Source of the DNA: JAILLW01 sp045629045
GTDB taxonomy: Bacteria; Bacillota; Clostridia; Lachnospirales; Lachnospiraceae
NCBI GenBank assembly: GCA_045629045.1
Contig: JAZQQM010000008.1
Location: forward strand, 1 to 58,714
Direction: 5' to 3'
DNA: 58,714 nt
Part shown: positions 16,326-25,348 of the stretch, in pieces
How the letters are laid out: each line of letters begins with the position of its first letter
How positions within the stretch are numbered: the stretch's first letter is position 1
Notes under the pieces: generated by a model
Told to the model about the DNA's origin: nothing
What the model saw: the letters and a program-made list of their open reading frames with translations, nothing else
Databases searched by the model: none
Position numbers and translations under genes: made by a program

Positions 16326-17963
16326 ATGAGTGATGAGAACATGACAAACACTGAAGAGACAGCGGCGTTATTCGTCTCTGCCCAGAAGAAGAAAAAGGCT
16401 GAAGAGGAAGCTAAGAAAAAGGCTGCCGAAGAGCAGGCAAGAAGAGAAGCTGCCGAAGCCGAAGTTCGTAGAATGGAACAGGAAGTTGAAGAGCGTAAGC
16501 GTAAGGCTGAAGAAGAGAGAATCGCTCTTGAAAAAGCTGAGCAGGAAAGAGCTCAGAAGAAAGCAGAAATGGAAAAGGCTCTTAAAGAGAGCACAGAGGC
16601 CATTAAAGAAGGAACAAAAGCAATTAAAGACAGCGCAAAGGAAGGCGCAAAGGCTCTTAAAGACAGTACAGTTGAAGGCGCAAAGGCTCTTAAGGAAGCA
16701 CCTAAGGCTATTAAGGAGTCAAAGGTTGCAAAGAAGACAGTTGAAGGAGCTAAGGAAGCAGGAAGTTCATTTGCAGATTTCTTAAAAGCAAAGAAGGTTC
16801 CGATTCTTATCGGTGCCGGCGCACTTGTAGCAGTAATCGTTATACTTATCGTGGTATTATCCCTTGGCGGATCAAAGGAAATGTCCTTTGAGGGTATGGA
16901 GTTTGATGGTGAAATCGCATCTTCAGACAGCTCTTATGATATTCCTATCTATTATCCTTCAAGTGTGTATGTTGCATCTGAAGAAGAAAATGTAGATTGC
17001 GGTAAGTTAATTACATTGGCATCCGGCAATGCTAAAGATGTGTATACGGAAGTAGTTCTTATGCCTGTGATGGATGATGCAACGGGTGAGGCATTTAACG
17101 TAGGAAGCACAGCATTTACAAGACCTTCGCTGGTAATGGAAGGATTAATGGAATCTACCGATGAATTCATGAGCGAATTGTATGAAGGTGCAGAAATTAT
17201 TAATATGACTCAGACAGAAACATCTGACGGAACAAGCCCGTATTTTACCGCTTTTGATTTCACACGGGATGTAGACAGTGGTTCTGCTGTAGGCCTTATT
17301 AAGCAGAACGGCAATGGTGAATATATTTATGAGTTCATTATTTGTACTCAGGAAACAGACAGCTTTGATAATGTAAGCCAGATGAGTACTTTGTTTATGG
17401 AAAACAATATGGACGGAGCAAGAGGAATCCCCGGATACAACGAGGTATCAACCAATGAAGGCGATATGTTTGAAATAAACGAATTACACCTTGGATTCTG
17501 TCTCTCAGATCAGTTCGAAGCTTACGGTGAAGTTGACGAAAATAACGGATTGGCAGTTTACGCAGACGGAAACGGTGGTACATTCTTAATTTCATATGAA
17601 GAATCTGTATATGATGCACAAACATTATTGGATAATACAGAGACCTGTATTACTTCAATGACTGATGAATTTAATAAGCTTGGTGTTGACAGATATATCG
17701 AACTTGACGGTATACAGTTTGACAGAAGATTAGAAAGCGAAAATGTATACAGTGAAGAAATCTTTAAGATCGGATGCTTTGTGGATTTTGCTGATACATA
17801 TGACGGAGTTTCTTATTGGGAAAGAGATCACTTCAGTGTTTGGGGCGATTCACAGACAGGAAAGCTTTACTACCTGAATTGCTATCTCCTTGCTCCGACA
17901 GAAAGCAAAGCTGAATACGAGCAGATATTTGATAACTTTATAAGCAGTATGTCAGACCTTTAA
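16326..17963 (+). CDS. Single-pass membrane protein with cytoplasmic coiled coil and large extracellular domain
   Basis: The 545-residue product has a very charged N-terminal coiled coil (about 17-90, KKKAEEEAKKKAAEEQARRE and similar) and a stretch of imperfect 7/11-residue repeats (about 86-135, e.g. AIKDSAKEGAK, ALKDSTVEGAK). One membrane helix follows (158-181), then a ~360-residue acidic extracellular domain with no recognised family. The start at 16326 is supported by AAGGGAG; the frame upstream to 16293 is unlikely. It opens the T7SS-like operon, 36 bp before the EssC-type ATPase. Its topology (cytoplasmic N, one helix, outer domain) resembles EssB/YukC in outline but no pseudokinase fold is evident, so it may be a lineage-specific structural subunit. 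Confidence 0.8.
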   Translation: MSDENMTNTEETAALFVSAQKKKKAEEEAKKKAAEEQARREAAEAEVRRMEQEVEERKRKAEEERIALEKAEQERAQKKAEMEKALKESTEAIKEGTKAIKDSAKEGAKALKDSTVEGAKALKEAPKAIKESKVAKKTVEGAKEAGSSFADFLKAKKVPILIGAGALVAVIVILIVVLSLGGSKEMSFEGMEFDGEIASSDSSYDIPIYYPSSVYVASEEENVDCGKLITLASGNAKDVYTEVVLMPVMDDATGEAFNVGSTAFTRPSLVMEGLMESTDEFMSELYEGAEIINMTQTETSDGTSPYFTAFDFTRDVDSGSAVGLIKQNGNGEYIYEFIICTQETDSFDNVSQMSTLFMENNMDGARGIPGYNEVSTNEGDMFEINELHLGFCLSDQFEAYGEVDENNGLAVYADGNGGTFLISYEESVYDAQTLLDNTETCITSMTDEFNKLGVDRYIELDGIQFDRRLESENVYSEEIFKIGCFVDFADTYDGVSYWERDHFSVWGDSQTGKLYYLNCYLLAPTESKAEYEQIFDNFISSMSDL

Positions 17964-17999
17964 ATGAGGAATTTATATTAGAAAGAAAAGGAGAGGTAT

Positions 18000-20900
18000 A
18001 TGAGTTTATTGTTAACAGCCGTTTTTGAAAACGGATTCTGTGAACTTTATCTTCCGAGTGTTGACAACAAAAAGGTCCCTTTGGAGATTAAGCCATACAT
18101 AAGCGGCAGATATGAAGATGTTATTCTTCCCGTTGAAGTATGGGATGGTGTATGGACGTTATCCGGCAACGGACGTTTCGTAATCACACAGAATGAAAAA
18201 GAAATTGATAAGGTTGAACTTAAGGAAGGATTATTCGTTAACTGCGAATTCCCTGACGGCCAGGTATTTTCTTTGACAGCTGAGGAAGTTACGGATGGTA
18301 ATACTCAGTTCAAGAAGTACTTATTAAGAAGAGATGCACAGAATACAATTACAATCGGTAATGATGCATCTAACATGATATGCTTTGCCAATAAGTTTGT
18401 TTCACCTAAGCATGCCGAAATTACTATTTCGGCTGATAAGGCTGTTATCAAAGACTTGGATAGCATGAACGGAACATTCGTAAACGGTAAGATGATGGAA
18501 GGTGAGCAGACCCTTGAATTTGGTGACATCATTTACATTATCGGATTAAAGATCGTTTACCTCGGTAATACACTTGCTATCAACAATCCTAAGGATAACG
18601 TTACAATCAAGAATCTTAAGGAAATCATTATCAACACTGCAGGAAGCAGCGAAGATTTCGATGATGAAGTTGAAGAAGAAAAGTATTTCTTACGTGCACC
18701 CCGTAAAATCGAAGTTATCGATACCGAGTCATTTGCACTTGAGAAATGTCCTCCTAAGCAGAAACAGGAAAAACAGCCTCTTCTTTTGACAATAGGACCT
18801 TCATTCACCATGGTTATTCCTATGGCATTAGGTGCAGTAATGACTATGGATTCCGGTTCCGGATTCGGCGGAGCAGGTCTTGTAATGAGTATCGGTGCTG
18901 CAGCAATCGGAACTGTTTGGGCATTAATCAATGCCAAGCATCAAGATAAGGTATTTGAAGAAGCTGAGAGAAATCGTGTTACATCATACGAAACATATGC
19001 TGTTAAGATGATGGGACAGATCAGAGAAAAGATGCAGTACAATACCGGAGTTCTCGAAAGAATGTATCCTTCAGCTGAAGAAGCTGCCGAAATCGGTATT
19101 AACGAAACTCCAAGACTTTGGGAAAAGAGCTGGGTACATGATGACTTCCTTGATGTACGTCTTGGTAAGGGCGATATCCCCGCTTTCAATAATATTGAAA
19201 TTCCTAAAGAGCAGGCTATGCAGGAGCATGACCCTCTTAACAATAAGACAGAAGAAATTAAGATGGCAATGTCAGTACTTAAAGACGTTCCGGTTTCTAT
19301 ATCTTTGTATAAGAACCGTTTCGTAGGTATTGTCTCTCCCGAAAGAGAGAAGGCTCTTAACTTAGCAAGAGTAATGAGCGTACAACTTGCCAGTGCACAC
19401 CCTTATACAGACCTTAGAATGGTTGTTGTATTCCCTCTTAAAGAAAGAGATGAGTGGAACTACATGAAATTCCTTCCCCATGTATGGTCTCCCGATGGAA
19501 AGATTCGTCTGATGTGTTGTGACAAGAACAGCATCGGTGATGTAATGTTCTCTATGTCAAACATCATTCACGACAGAATCGATGCCAACGGAATGGAAGC
19601 AGCGAAGAAAGAAGAAGGAAAGAAAACACTTCCTCATTATGTATTCTTCATTGCTGACAGCTCTTTACTTGAAGAAGAAACAATTACCAAGTATTTGTAC
19701 AACCCGACAGAGCAGATGGCTATTTCTGTAGTAATGCTTGCAGATTCGCCTGATAAGCTTCCAAGCGGATGTACGGCAATTATTACAGATAGCGATGATG
19801 ACAGAGGCTTCATGTCAACAATTAATGCCTTCCCTGCAAGAGATAATGTAAGATTTGATACATTATCCGAGAGCAAGGCTGATACCTTTGCAAGAACTCT
19901 TTCGGGAGTTCACCTCCGTGAAACCGGCGTATCAACAGCTATCCCTGATGTTCTTACATTCCTTGATATGTACAAGACATCAAATGTTGAATCACTCGAT
20001 ATTTATCATAGATGGCTCGAGAATCGTACATACGAAAGCATGAGAGCCATGATCGGTTACAAGTCAGGTAACCAGCCGTTATACCTTGATATTCATGAAA
20101 AGTATCACGGCCCTCACGGACTTGTAGCAGGTACTACAGGTTCAGGTAAATCAGAGACACTGCAGAGTTATATCCTTTCACTTGCAGTTAACTATCATCC
20201 TGATGAAGTTGCATTTATCCTTATCGACTATAAGGGCGGCGGAATGGCACAGAGTTTCGAAGGTCTTCCTCACGTATCCGGTGTTATTACCAACTTGGGC
20301 GGAAATGCAACTAACAGAGCACTTCTTTCTATTAACGCTGAAATCAAGCACAGACAGAAGTTGTTCAATGACTTTAAGGTAAAACATATTGATGCATACA
20401 TCGAACTTTATCGTTCAGGTGTTGCTACAGAGCCTATGCCGCACTTACTCATCATCGCCGATGAGTTCGCAGAATTAAAGAAAGAGCAGCCTGAGTTCGT
20501 TCGCTCACTTGTTTCTGCAGCACGTGTAGGACGTTCGTTAGGTGTTAACTTAATTCTTGCAACTCAGAAGCCTTCCGGTGTAGTAGACGATGAAATCTGG
20601 TCTAACACAAGATTCCGTCTTTGCTTAAGAGTAGCGGACAAGTCAGATTCTAATGAAATGATTAAGAGACCGGATGCAGCATTCATCACAGGTACAGGTC
20701 GTGGATATTTCCAGGTAGGTAGTGATGAAATTTTCGAAGAGTTCCAGTCAGGATGGTCAGGAGCTGCTTACGAACCCGAAGTTGCATTCTCTGATGATAA
20801 GAACGCCAAGGTTGAACTTATTAACCTTATTGGTAAAAATGGTGTTCCTAAGAAGAAAGACAAGACAAAGAAGTCTGATAACATTCAGAAGGTTACACAG

Positions 20901-22604
20901 CTTGATGCAATCGTTAAGTATGCTTCAAAGATTGCTAAGGATCATGATATTCCGGCTGTTCGCCAGATCTGGTTACCGGCTTTGGAAAAGAAGATATACT
21001 TAGAAAACCTCGCAAGCGAAAAGGCAGAAGGATTCTCGTTACGCTTACCTATCGGTATTGCGGATAATCCGGAAATCCAGAGCCAGTACACAGCATATGT
21101 TGACTTCCTTGCTGATGGTAACTTACTTGTTTGCGGACCTTCCGGAGCAGGTAAGACAACATTGTTACAGACAATTATTTACGGTGCTGTTACTAACTAC
21201 AAGGCTTCAGATGTTAATATTCATATTCTTGATTTCTCTTCACGTACTATGGCAGTATTCGCAGCAATGCCTCACGTAGGTAATATTTGCTTCGACGGTG
21301 AAGATGAGAAGATTACTGATACATTTGAATTCTTCACAAACGAGCTTTCTGAAAGAAAGAAGAAGTTCGCAGGAATGGGCATTGGTTCATTCAAGGAATA
21401 TGTTCAGCACAACAGTGACTGCCCTGCATTGTTACTTGTTATTGATAACTTTACAGCGTTCTATGAGAACTATGATCAGTATGATGACGATCTTTCGGTT
21501 CTTACAAGAGAAGGCGCAAGCTATGGTATCTACACAGTTATTACAACTAATAACTCAGGTGACTTACGTAGCAGAATCAGACAGAACTTCAGCGCAGGTA
21601 TCGGTCTTCAGATGCCCGACCGCTTCGAATATGAAGCAGTTGTCGGTGATCACACAGAAATCGTTCCTGAAGGAAAGACAGCCGGCCGTGGACTTATCAA
21701 ACAGCCCGGATGTGTTGAATTCCAGGTTGCACTTCCTGTTGTTGAAACAGATGGTTTATCACAGGCACAGAGTATTAAGAAGTGCCTCGGAAATGTAAAA
21801 ATCGATCCTGAAGTAAAGGGTGCCAAGAAACCCGGCCAGGTTCTTACATCATTAAGCTACAAAGATATAGCTAACGACGTAAAGAAACTTCCTGTCAACA
21901 AATATGCTGTAGGTAAGACATTGGACGGTGAGAATGTACTTTCACTTGACCTTGATAATGATTACTGTGTAAGCGTTGTAGGTTTCGGCCAGACAGGAAA
22001 GACTAACCTTCTTAAAGCAATTGCACTTGAGGCGGTTGAAAAGGGTGACAAGGTAATCATCTTCGATAACAAACGTGAAGAGTTAAAAGATTTTGCAGCT
22101 TCAAATAAGATTGAAAGCTATGTAAATAATGATGAAGATTTATTTAATATCATGCAGGATGATATCGTTGGTGCCTTTGGTGAGCGTAACGGAATCGTTA
22201 ACGAAGCAAGAGATGCCGGCAAATCTATTTCGGAAGCAATGAAGGATCAGCAAAGAATAGTAATTCTTGTTAATGATTATGCTTCATTTATCGAGACAGT
22301 TTATTCCGAAGAATACGGAATGGACGGATTCTTTGAGGCTGCTTTCGATAAGGGAAGATATCACAAGATTAACTTTATCGCTGCTATGACAACGGATGAT
22401 GTGGACGATTGTGCTAAGTATATGGCATCACGTCAGTTTACATCAATGGAAAGCGGAGTTAACTTAGGCGGAATGTTCGATCAGCAGAATGTCCTTCACT
22501 GGGAAATGTCTGCAGCAGATTCCGTAAGACAGCTTAATGCAGGATTTGGATATGCTCTTGATGACAACGGAGCACCTGTTAAGATGATTACACCGCTTGT
22601 ATAA
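18000..22604 (+). CDS. essC: EssC/YukB-type FtsK-SpoIIIE ATPase (type VII secretion motor)
   Basis: This 1534-residue protein has the complete layout of Firmicute T7SS motors. A small beta domain (1-100) and an FHA domain (about 105-190: ITIGNDASN, SPKHAEI, DLDSMNGTFVNG) are followed by two membrane helices (about 260-282 and 288-312) and three FtsK-like ATPase modules. The Walker A motifs are at 711-718 (GTTGSGKS), 1046-1053 (GPSGAGKT) and 1328-1335 (GFGQTGKT). The first module also shows LLIIADEFAEL and LATQKPSGVVDD and is likely the main active ATPase. In known systems this protein binds WXG100 substrates and drives export across the membrane. The following genes encode the matching YukD-like and WXG100 proteins. 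Codon choice is even and ribosome binding (GGAGAGG) is strong. Confidence 0.95.
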   Translation: MSLLLTAVFENGFCELYLPSVDNKKVPLEIKPYISGRYEDVILPVEVWDGVWTLSGNGRFVITQNEKEIDKVELKEGLFVNCEFPDGQVFSLTAEEVTDGNTQFKKYLLRRDAQNTITIGNDASNMICFANKFVSPKHAEITISADKAVIKDLDSMNGTFVNGKMMEGEQTLEFGDIIYIIGLKIVYLGNTLAINNPKDNVTIKNLKEIIINTAGSSEDFDDEVEEEKYFLRAPRKIEVIDTESFALEKCPPKQKQEKQPLLLTIGPSFTMVIPMALGAVMTMDSGSGFGGAGLVMSIGAAAIGTVWALINAKHQDKVFEEAERNRVTSYETYAVKMMGQIREKMQYNTGVLERMYPSAEEAAEIGINETPRLWEKSWVHDDFLDVRLGKGDIPAFNNIEIPKEQAMQEHDPLNNKTEEIKMAMSVLKDVPVSISLYKNRFVGIVSPEREKALNLARVMSVQLASAHPYTDLRMVVVFPLKERDEWNYMKFLPHVWSPDGKIRLMCCDKNSIGDVMFSMSNIIHDRIDANGMEAAKKEEGKKTLPHYVFFIADSSLLEEETITKYLYNPTEQMAISVVMLADSPDKLPSGCTAIITDSDDDRGFMSTINAFPARDNVRFDTLSESKADTFARTLSGVHLRETGVSTAIPDVLTFLDMYKTSNVESLDIYHRWLENRTYESMRAMIGYKSGNQPLYLDIHEKYHGPHGLVAGTTGSGKSETLQSYILSLAVNYHPDEVAFILIDYKGGGMAQSFEGLPHVSGVITNLGGNATNRALLSINAEIKHRQKLFNDFKVKHIDAYIELYRSGVATEPMPHLLIIADEFAELKKEQPEFVRSLVSAARVGRSLGVNLILATQKPSGVVDDEIWSNTRFRLCLRVADKSDSNEMIKRPDAAFITGTGRGYFQVGSDEIFEEFQSGWSGAAYEPEVAFSDDKNAKVELINLIGKNGVPKKKDKTKKSDNIQKVTQLDAIVKYASKIAKDHDIPAVRQIWLPALEKKIYLENLASEKAEGFSLRLPIGIADNPEIQSQYTAYVDFLADGNLLVCGPSGAGKTTLLQTIIYGAVTNYKASDVNIHILDFSSRTMAVFAAMPHVGNICFDGEDEKITDTFEFFTNELSERKKKFAGMGIGSFKEYVQHNSDCPALLLVIDNFTAFYENYDQYDDDLSVLTREGASYGIYTVITTNNSGDLRSRIRQNFSAGIGLQMPDRFEYEAVVGDHTEIVPEGKTAGRGLIKQPGCVEFQVALPVVETDGLSQAQSIKKCLGNVKIDPEVKGAKKPGQVLTSLSYKDIANDVKKLPVNKYAVGKTLDGENVLSLDLDNDYCVSVVGFGQTGKTNLLKAIALEAVEKGDKVIIFDNKREELKDFAASNKIESYVNNDEDLFNIMQDDIVGAFGERNGIVNEARDAGKSISEAMKDQQRIVILVNDYASFIETVYSEEYGMDGFFEAAFDKGRYHKINFIAAMTTDDVDDCAKYMASRQFTSMESGVNLGGMFDQQNVLHWEMSAADSVRQLNAGFGYALDDNGAPVKMITPLV

Positions 22605-22621
22605 GGAGGAAAGGAACAGAT

Positions 22622-22876
22622 ATGAGTAAAATATTTTTAGAGACAAAGGTTCCGAGTATTGCCAAGACATATGAGTTCACAGCGGATTCAATTATGACTG
22701 TCGGAGCAGTTAAGAAGGAAATGATTAGTCAAATAAGCGCAGTGGAAAATATGACAATTTTCCCTGATCCTGATAAGGTACTTTTCTGCAGCATTGATAT
22801 GAACGGTCTTCTTCAGGATGGTGAAACACTCGGAAATATCGGTATTAAGAGTGGCGGACAAATCATGTTGATTTAG
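22622..22876 (+). CDS. YukD/EsaB-like ubiquitin-fold protein
   Basis: An 84-residue protein starting 17 bases after the EssC-type gene with AAGGAGG upstream. It begins with a beta-strand-like segment, contains TVGAVKKEMISQI (the ubiquitin-like helix) and ends with the beta strand GQIMLI after LQDGETLGNIGIKSGG, the pattern of YukD/EsaB proteins. These small ubiquitin-fold proteins are conserved companions of the T7SS motor, where they act in the cytoplasm as regulators or assembly factors. Family identification rests on size, predicted fold and location. Confidence 0.8.
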   Translation: MSKIFLETKVPSIAKTYEFTADSIMTVGAVKKEMISQISAVENMTIFPDPDKVLFCSIDMNGLLQDGETLGNIGIKSGGQIMLI

Positions 22877-22905
22877 TTTTCTTAAACGTAGATGAAGGAG
22901 ACATT

Positions 22906-23211
22906 ATGGCAGATACAACTAATGTAAACGCCGATAAACTTAAGCAGTCAGGCCAGAAAATTGGCCTGTACTGCAGGGATATCAGCACAGCAGTTACTAA
23001 AATTAACGAAGCTCTTAATAACCTTGCTAAAGGATGGAAGTCTGATGCCGCAACCACATTTATGCAGAACTGGCACACAGATCAGGATGCTCTTCAGGAA
23101 ATGATTGATCAGTATGGCGAAATTGCAGACATGATGATTGAACTGGCAACGGAATTCGAAAATTCTGAAAATGAAACCGGAAGCTTGGTTGCTAAGCTTA
23201 ACAGCAGATAG
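22906..23211 (+). CDS. WXG100-family protein 1 (WKS variant)
   Basis: A 101-residue all-helical protein with a turn at 43-46 where the motif reads GWKSDAA, so Gly of WXG is replaced by Ser. Two amphipathic helices flank the turn, as in ESAT-6 proteins. The C-terminus lacks a clear YxxxD/E export motif (YGEIAD has one residue more). It is the first of five WXG100 genes and lies 29 bp after the YukD-like gene. It may be the structural partner rather than a secreted effector, but this is a guess. Confidence 0.8.
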   Translation: MADTTNVNADKLKQSGQKIGLYCRDISTAVTKINEALNNLAKGWKSDAATTFMQNWHTDQDALQEMIDQYGEIADMMIELATEFENSENETGSLVAKLNSR

Positions 23212-23225
23212 GAAAGGAAGGCAAT

Positions 23226-23549
23226 ATGGCTACAGGAAATGATACACAGGTTGATACAGCGTTATTGCTTTCAACAGCAGAAACTCTGGACCCGATGATA
23301 AAGAAACTTGAAACTATCTTTGATCAGATTCAGCAGGAAGTTAAGAGTCAAAGAAGCGACTGGCAGGGAGATACATCTGATGATATCAAGAATACGGCTG
23401 CAGCTTTGAAGAACAGTTCGGCTGAGATGATTCGTGTGTTGAACAGTTATGTTACAGGGCTTAAGGAACTTGCAGGTATTTATGACAAGGCAGAAAGCAA
23501 TGTATCCAATAAGGGTAAGTCGTTAAAGTTTAACAATACTTTTAAGTAA
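23226..23549 (+). CDS. WXG100-family protein 2
   Basis: A 107-residue helical hairpin protein with the motif DWQGDTSDD (Trp46, Gly48) between two amphipathic helices. The C-terminal part has YDKAE, which fits the YxxxD/E export signal of T7SS substrates. AGGAAGG precedes the start and the gap to gene 1 is 14 bp. Such proteins form helical dimers that are recognised by the EssC-type ATPase and exported. A Lys-rich tail (NKGKSLKFNNTFK) is unusual for the family. Confidence 0.85.
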   Translation: MATGNDTQVDTALLLSTAETLDPMIKKLETIFDQIQQEVKSQRSDWQGDTSDDIKNTAAALKNSSAEMIRVLNSYVTGLKELAGIYDKAESNVSNKGKSLKFNNTFK

Positions 23550-23559
23550 GGAGTAAATC

Positions 23560-23862
23560 ATGGCTAACGGAGTTAAATTTGATTATAAACAAACTATGGC
23601 TCAGGCACAGGCTATTGATAATATGGCAGAGGACTTAACAGGAAGAACGAAGCAAAAGATTACTACTGTTAAGGAAAATACCAAGGCAGCCTGGACGGGC
23701 AATACGGGAAAAGCCTTTATTCACATTATGGAAGAAACCGAAAAGGATTTGGAGGCAAAGGCAAGATACCTTCGTGAGGTAGCTGCTTACTTAAGAAAAG
23801 CAGCTGATACGATGGAACAGGCAGAGAATGCAGCGAAGAGCTCAGCTGCTAAGATTTCATAG
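23560..23862 (+). CDS. WXG100-family protein 3
   Basis: A 100-residue helical hairpin with AAWTGNTGKAF (Trp45, Gly47) at the turn. The second helix is rich in charged residues (MEETEKDLEAKARYLREVAAY), and no YxxxD/E motif was found near the end, so it may need a partner with a signal to be exported. The gene starts 10 bp after gene 2 with a ribosome binding site AAGGAG. Confidence 0.86.
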   Translation: MANGVKFDYKQTMAQAQAIDNMAEDLTGRTKQKITTVKENTKAAWTGNTGKAFIHIMEETEKDLEAKARYLREVAAYLRKAADTMEQAENAAKSSAAKIS

Positions 23863-23875
23863 AAAAGAGGTTAAT

Positions 23876-24184
23876 ATGGCAGCAAAAAATACAGTTAATG
23901 CTCAAAAAATGAAAGCTGCTGCAACACAGCTTGAGAATATAAATGCAACTATGTTAAAGCAGATTAAGAGCTTAGATGAAACCATGTCAGCTGTTAAACA
24001 GGCTTGGACCGGTGAAGCGGCCTCTTCATATCTTCAGCAGTATCAGAAGAATGAGAAGACCTTCCAGCAGATGGCAAATGCCATTAAGTCTGCAGCGGCA
24101 TCTCTTACAGAATCAAGTAATACATACACTCAGGCAGATTCGGCTGCCATGGATGTTGTTAATAAGTTAGGCAGACGAGGATAA
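23876..24184 (+). CDS. WXG100-family protein 4
   Basis: A 102-residue helical hairpin with QAWTGEAASSY (Trp44, Gly46) at the turn and YTQAD near the C-terminus, which fits the YxxxD/E export signal. The start at 23876 follows AAGAGG; the longer frame from 23828 runs into gene 3 and lacks a site. The last residues (NKLGRRG) are basic. Confidence 0.87.
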   Translation: MAAKNTVNAQKMKAAATQLENINATMLKQIKSLDETMSAVKQAWTGEAASSYLQQYQKNEKTFQQMANAIKSAAASLTESSNTYTQADSAAMDVVNKLGRRG

Positions 24185-24200
24185 GAAAGGGAGGATAGAT

Positions 24201-24527
24201 ATGGCTGATGTAAATGTTAAGGTTGATGCGGCGAAATTAAGATCCCTTGCCGAGTCTGTAAGCAAGGCGCAGAAGAGTTTAAAAGAATCCTGCAGCCAGG
24301 CTCAGGGACAGATAGATTCCTTAAAGAATATCTGGACAGGTGAAGCCGCAACAACATACCAGGCTAGTTTTAAGAAAATTATAGCAACATGTAACGAGCA
24401 GCTTCTTATAATGGAAAAGATGGCCACTTCGTTATATGATTCGGCTGACCAGTACGCTAAGAGTGTTAAGGCTGTTGAAAATGCGGCAAAGAACATTCCA
24501 AAGCTTCCCAATGATTTGTTTAAGTAA
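24201..24527 (+). CDS. WXG100-family protein 5
   Basis: A 108-residue helical hairpin with NIWTGEAATTY (Trp45, Gly47) and the export-type motif YDSAD at about 85-89. It starts 16 bp after gene 4 with GGGAGG upstream. Genes 4 and 5 share the turn sequence WTGEAA, so they are the closest pair of the five and probably arose by duplication. Confidence 0.87.
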   Translation: MADVNVKVDAAKLRSLAESVSKAQKSLKESCSQAQGQIDSLKNIWTGEAATTYQASFKKIIATCNEQLLIMEKMATSLYDSADQYAKSVKAVENAAKNIPKLPNDLFK

Positions 24528-24577
24528 GATTATAACCATGGGAATTTAGTTGAAGAATTAATGTGAGGGAATAAATT

Positions 24578-25348
24578 ATGGCTTACAGAATATCTTATAA
24601 GGTCGTTTCCGAACAAGGAAATACATTAAAGCAAACGGCAAAAGATATGGACAATTATATAACTCAGCTTAATAAGATTATTAAGAACCTGGGTAATGAT
24701 GAATTGCTTAAGGGTGCCAGAGACAATCTTACTTCTTTTGGTAAGCAGCTCGAAAGCGAAAAGGCATTCTTTAATTTGGCGGGTCAGGTATTAATTGATG
24801 TTGTACAGGCTTATACGGCAACAGAAAAGAAAAATGTTGCAAAAGTTGATAAGACTAAAGCTCATAACAGAGATTTTTACAAGCGCCCGGTAGCAGTAGC
24901 TTCGGCAGGTGCTGCAACAGCAGCCAGCGCCAGCGCAGTAGCTTCTGCATCATCAGTAAACAATGTTAACAATGTTAGCACTGTTAATACATCATATACA
25001 ACTGTAAATAATGCAGCACCTTCAGGTGCGGCAGCGTCCACAACAGCAACGGAATCTTCCACAGTTGTATATCAGGAGTCATACACGACTAATGTATATG
25101 TGACAGAACCGGATTCCGGAATGGTATCGGCACCTGTTGCCGCAGCTGAGCCTATAATGGACACAGTTGATTTCGGTTCTGCCACAGCTCCTGCAAGTGG
25201 CAGCGGAATGGGCGCTAACGTTGCAGCTCTCGGCGCCGGTGCAATTCTGGCAGCAGGCGGTATTGTTGCAGGCTCTGCATTACAGGAATCTAAGCGCAAA
25301 AGAGCAGAATTTAATGAGGAAGAAGAAGGAGAGTACGAGGAATTATGA
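24578..25348 (+). CDS. WXG100-like helical domain with Ser/Thr/Ala-rich linker and C-terminal membrane helix
   Basis: The 256-residue protein starts with a ~95-residue helical region that has the size and position of a WXG100 domain, but the turn reads LGNDELLKGARDN with no Trp. A ~115-residue low-complexity segment rich in Ala, Ser, Thr and Val follows (about 105-220), then a Gly/Ala-rich hydrophobic stretch (about 220-240) and a short charged tail (KRKRAEFNEEEEGEYEEL). It is encoded after the five WXG100 genes and its stop overlaps the lipoprotein start (ATGA). A helical head on a flexible linker with a membrane anchor suggests a structural or tethered component of the secretion machine; no known family was recognised. 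Confidence 0.7.
   Translation: MAYRISYKVVSEQGNTLKQTAKDMDNYITQLNKIIKNLGNDELLKGARDNLTSFGKQLESEKAFFNLAGQVLIDVVQAYTATEKKNVAKVDKTKAHNRDFYKRPVAVASAGAATAASASAVASASSVNNVNNVSTVNTSYTTVNNAAPSGAAASTTATESSTVVYQESYTTNVYVTEPDSGMVSAPVAAAEPIMDTVDFGSATAPASGSGMGANVAALGAGAILAAGGIVAGSALQESKRKRAEFNEEEEGEYEEL

Noticed and set aside
16486..16785. 99-codon ORF rich in Lys, Arg and Leu
   Set aside because: It is a +1 shadow of the repetitive coiled coil in the first T7SS-like gene; the repeats alone keep the frame open.
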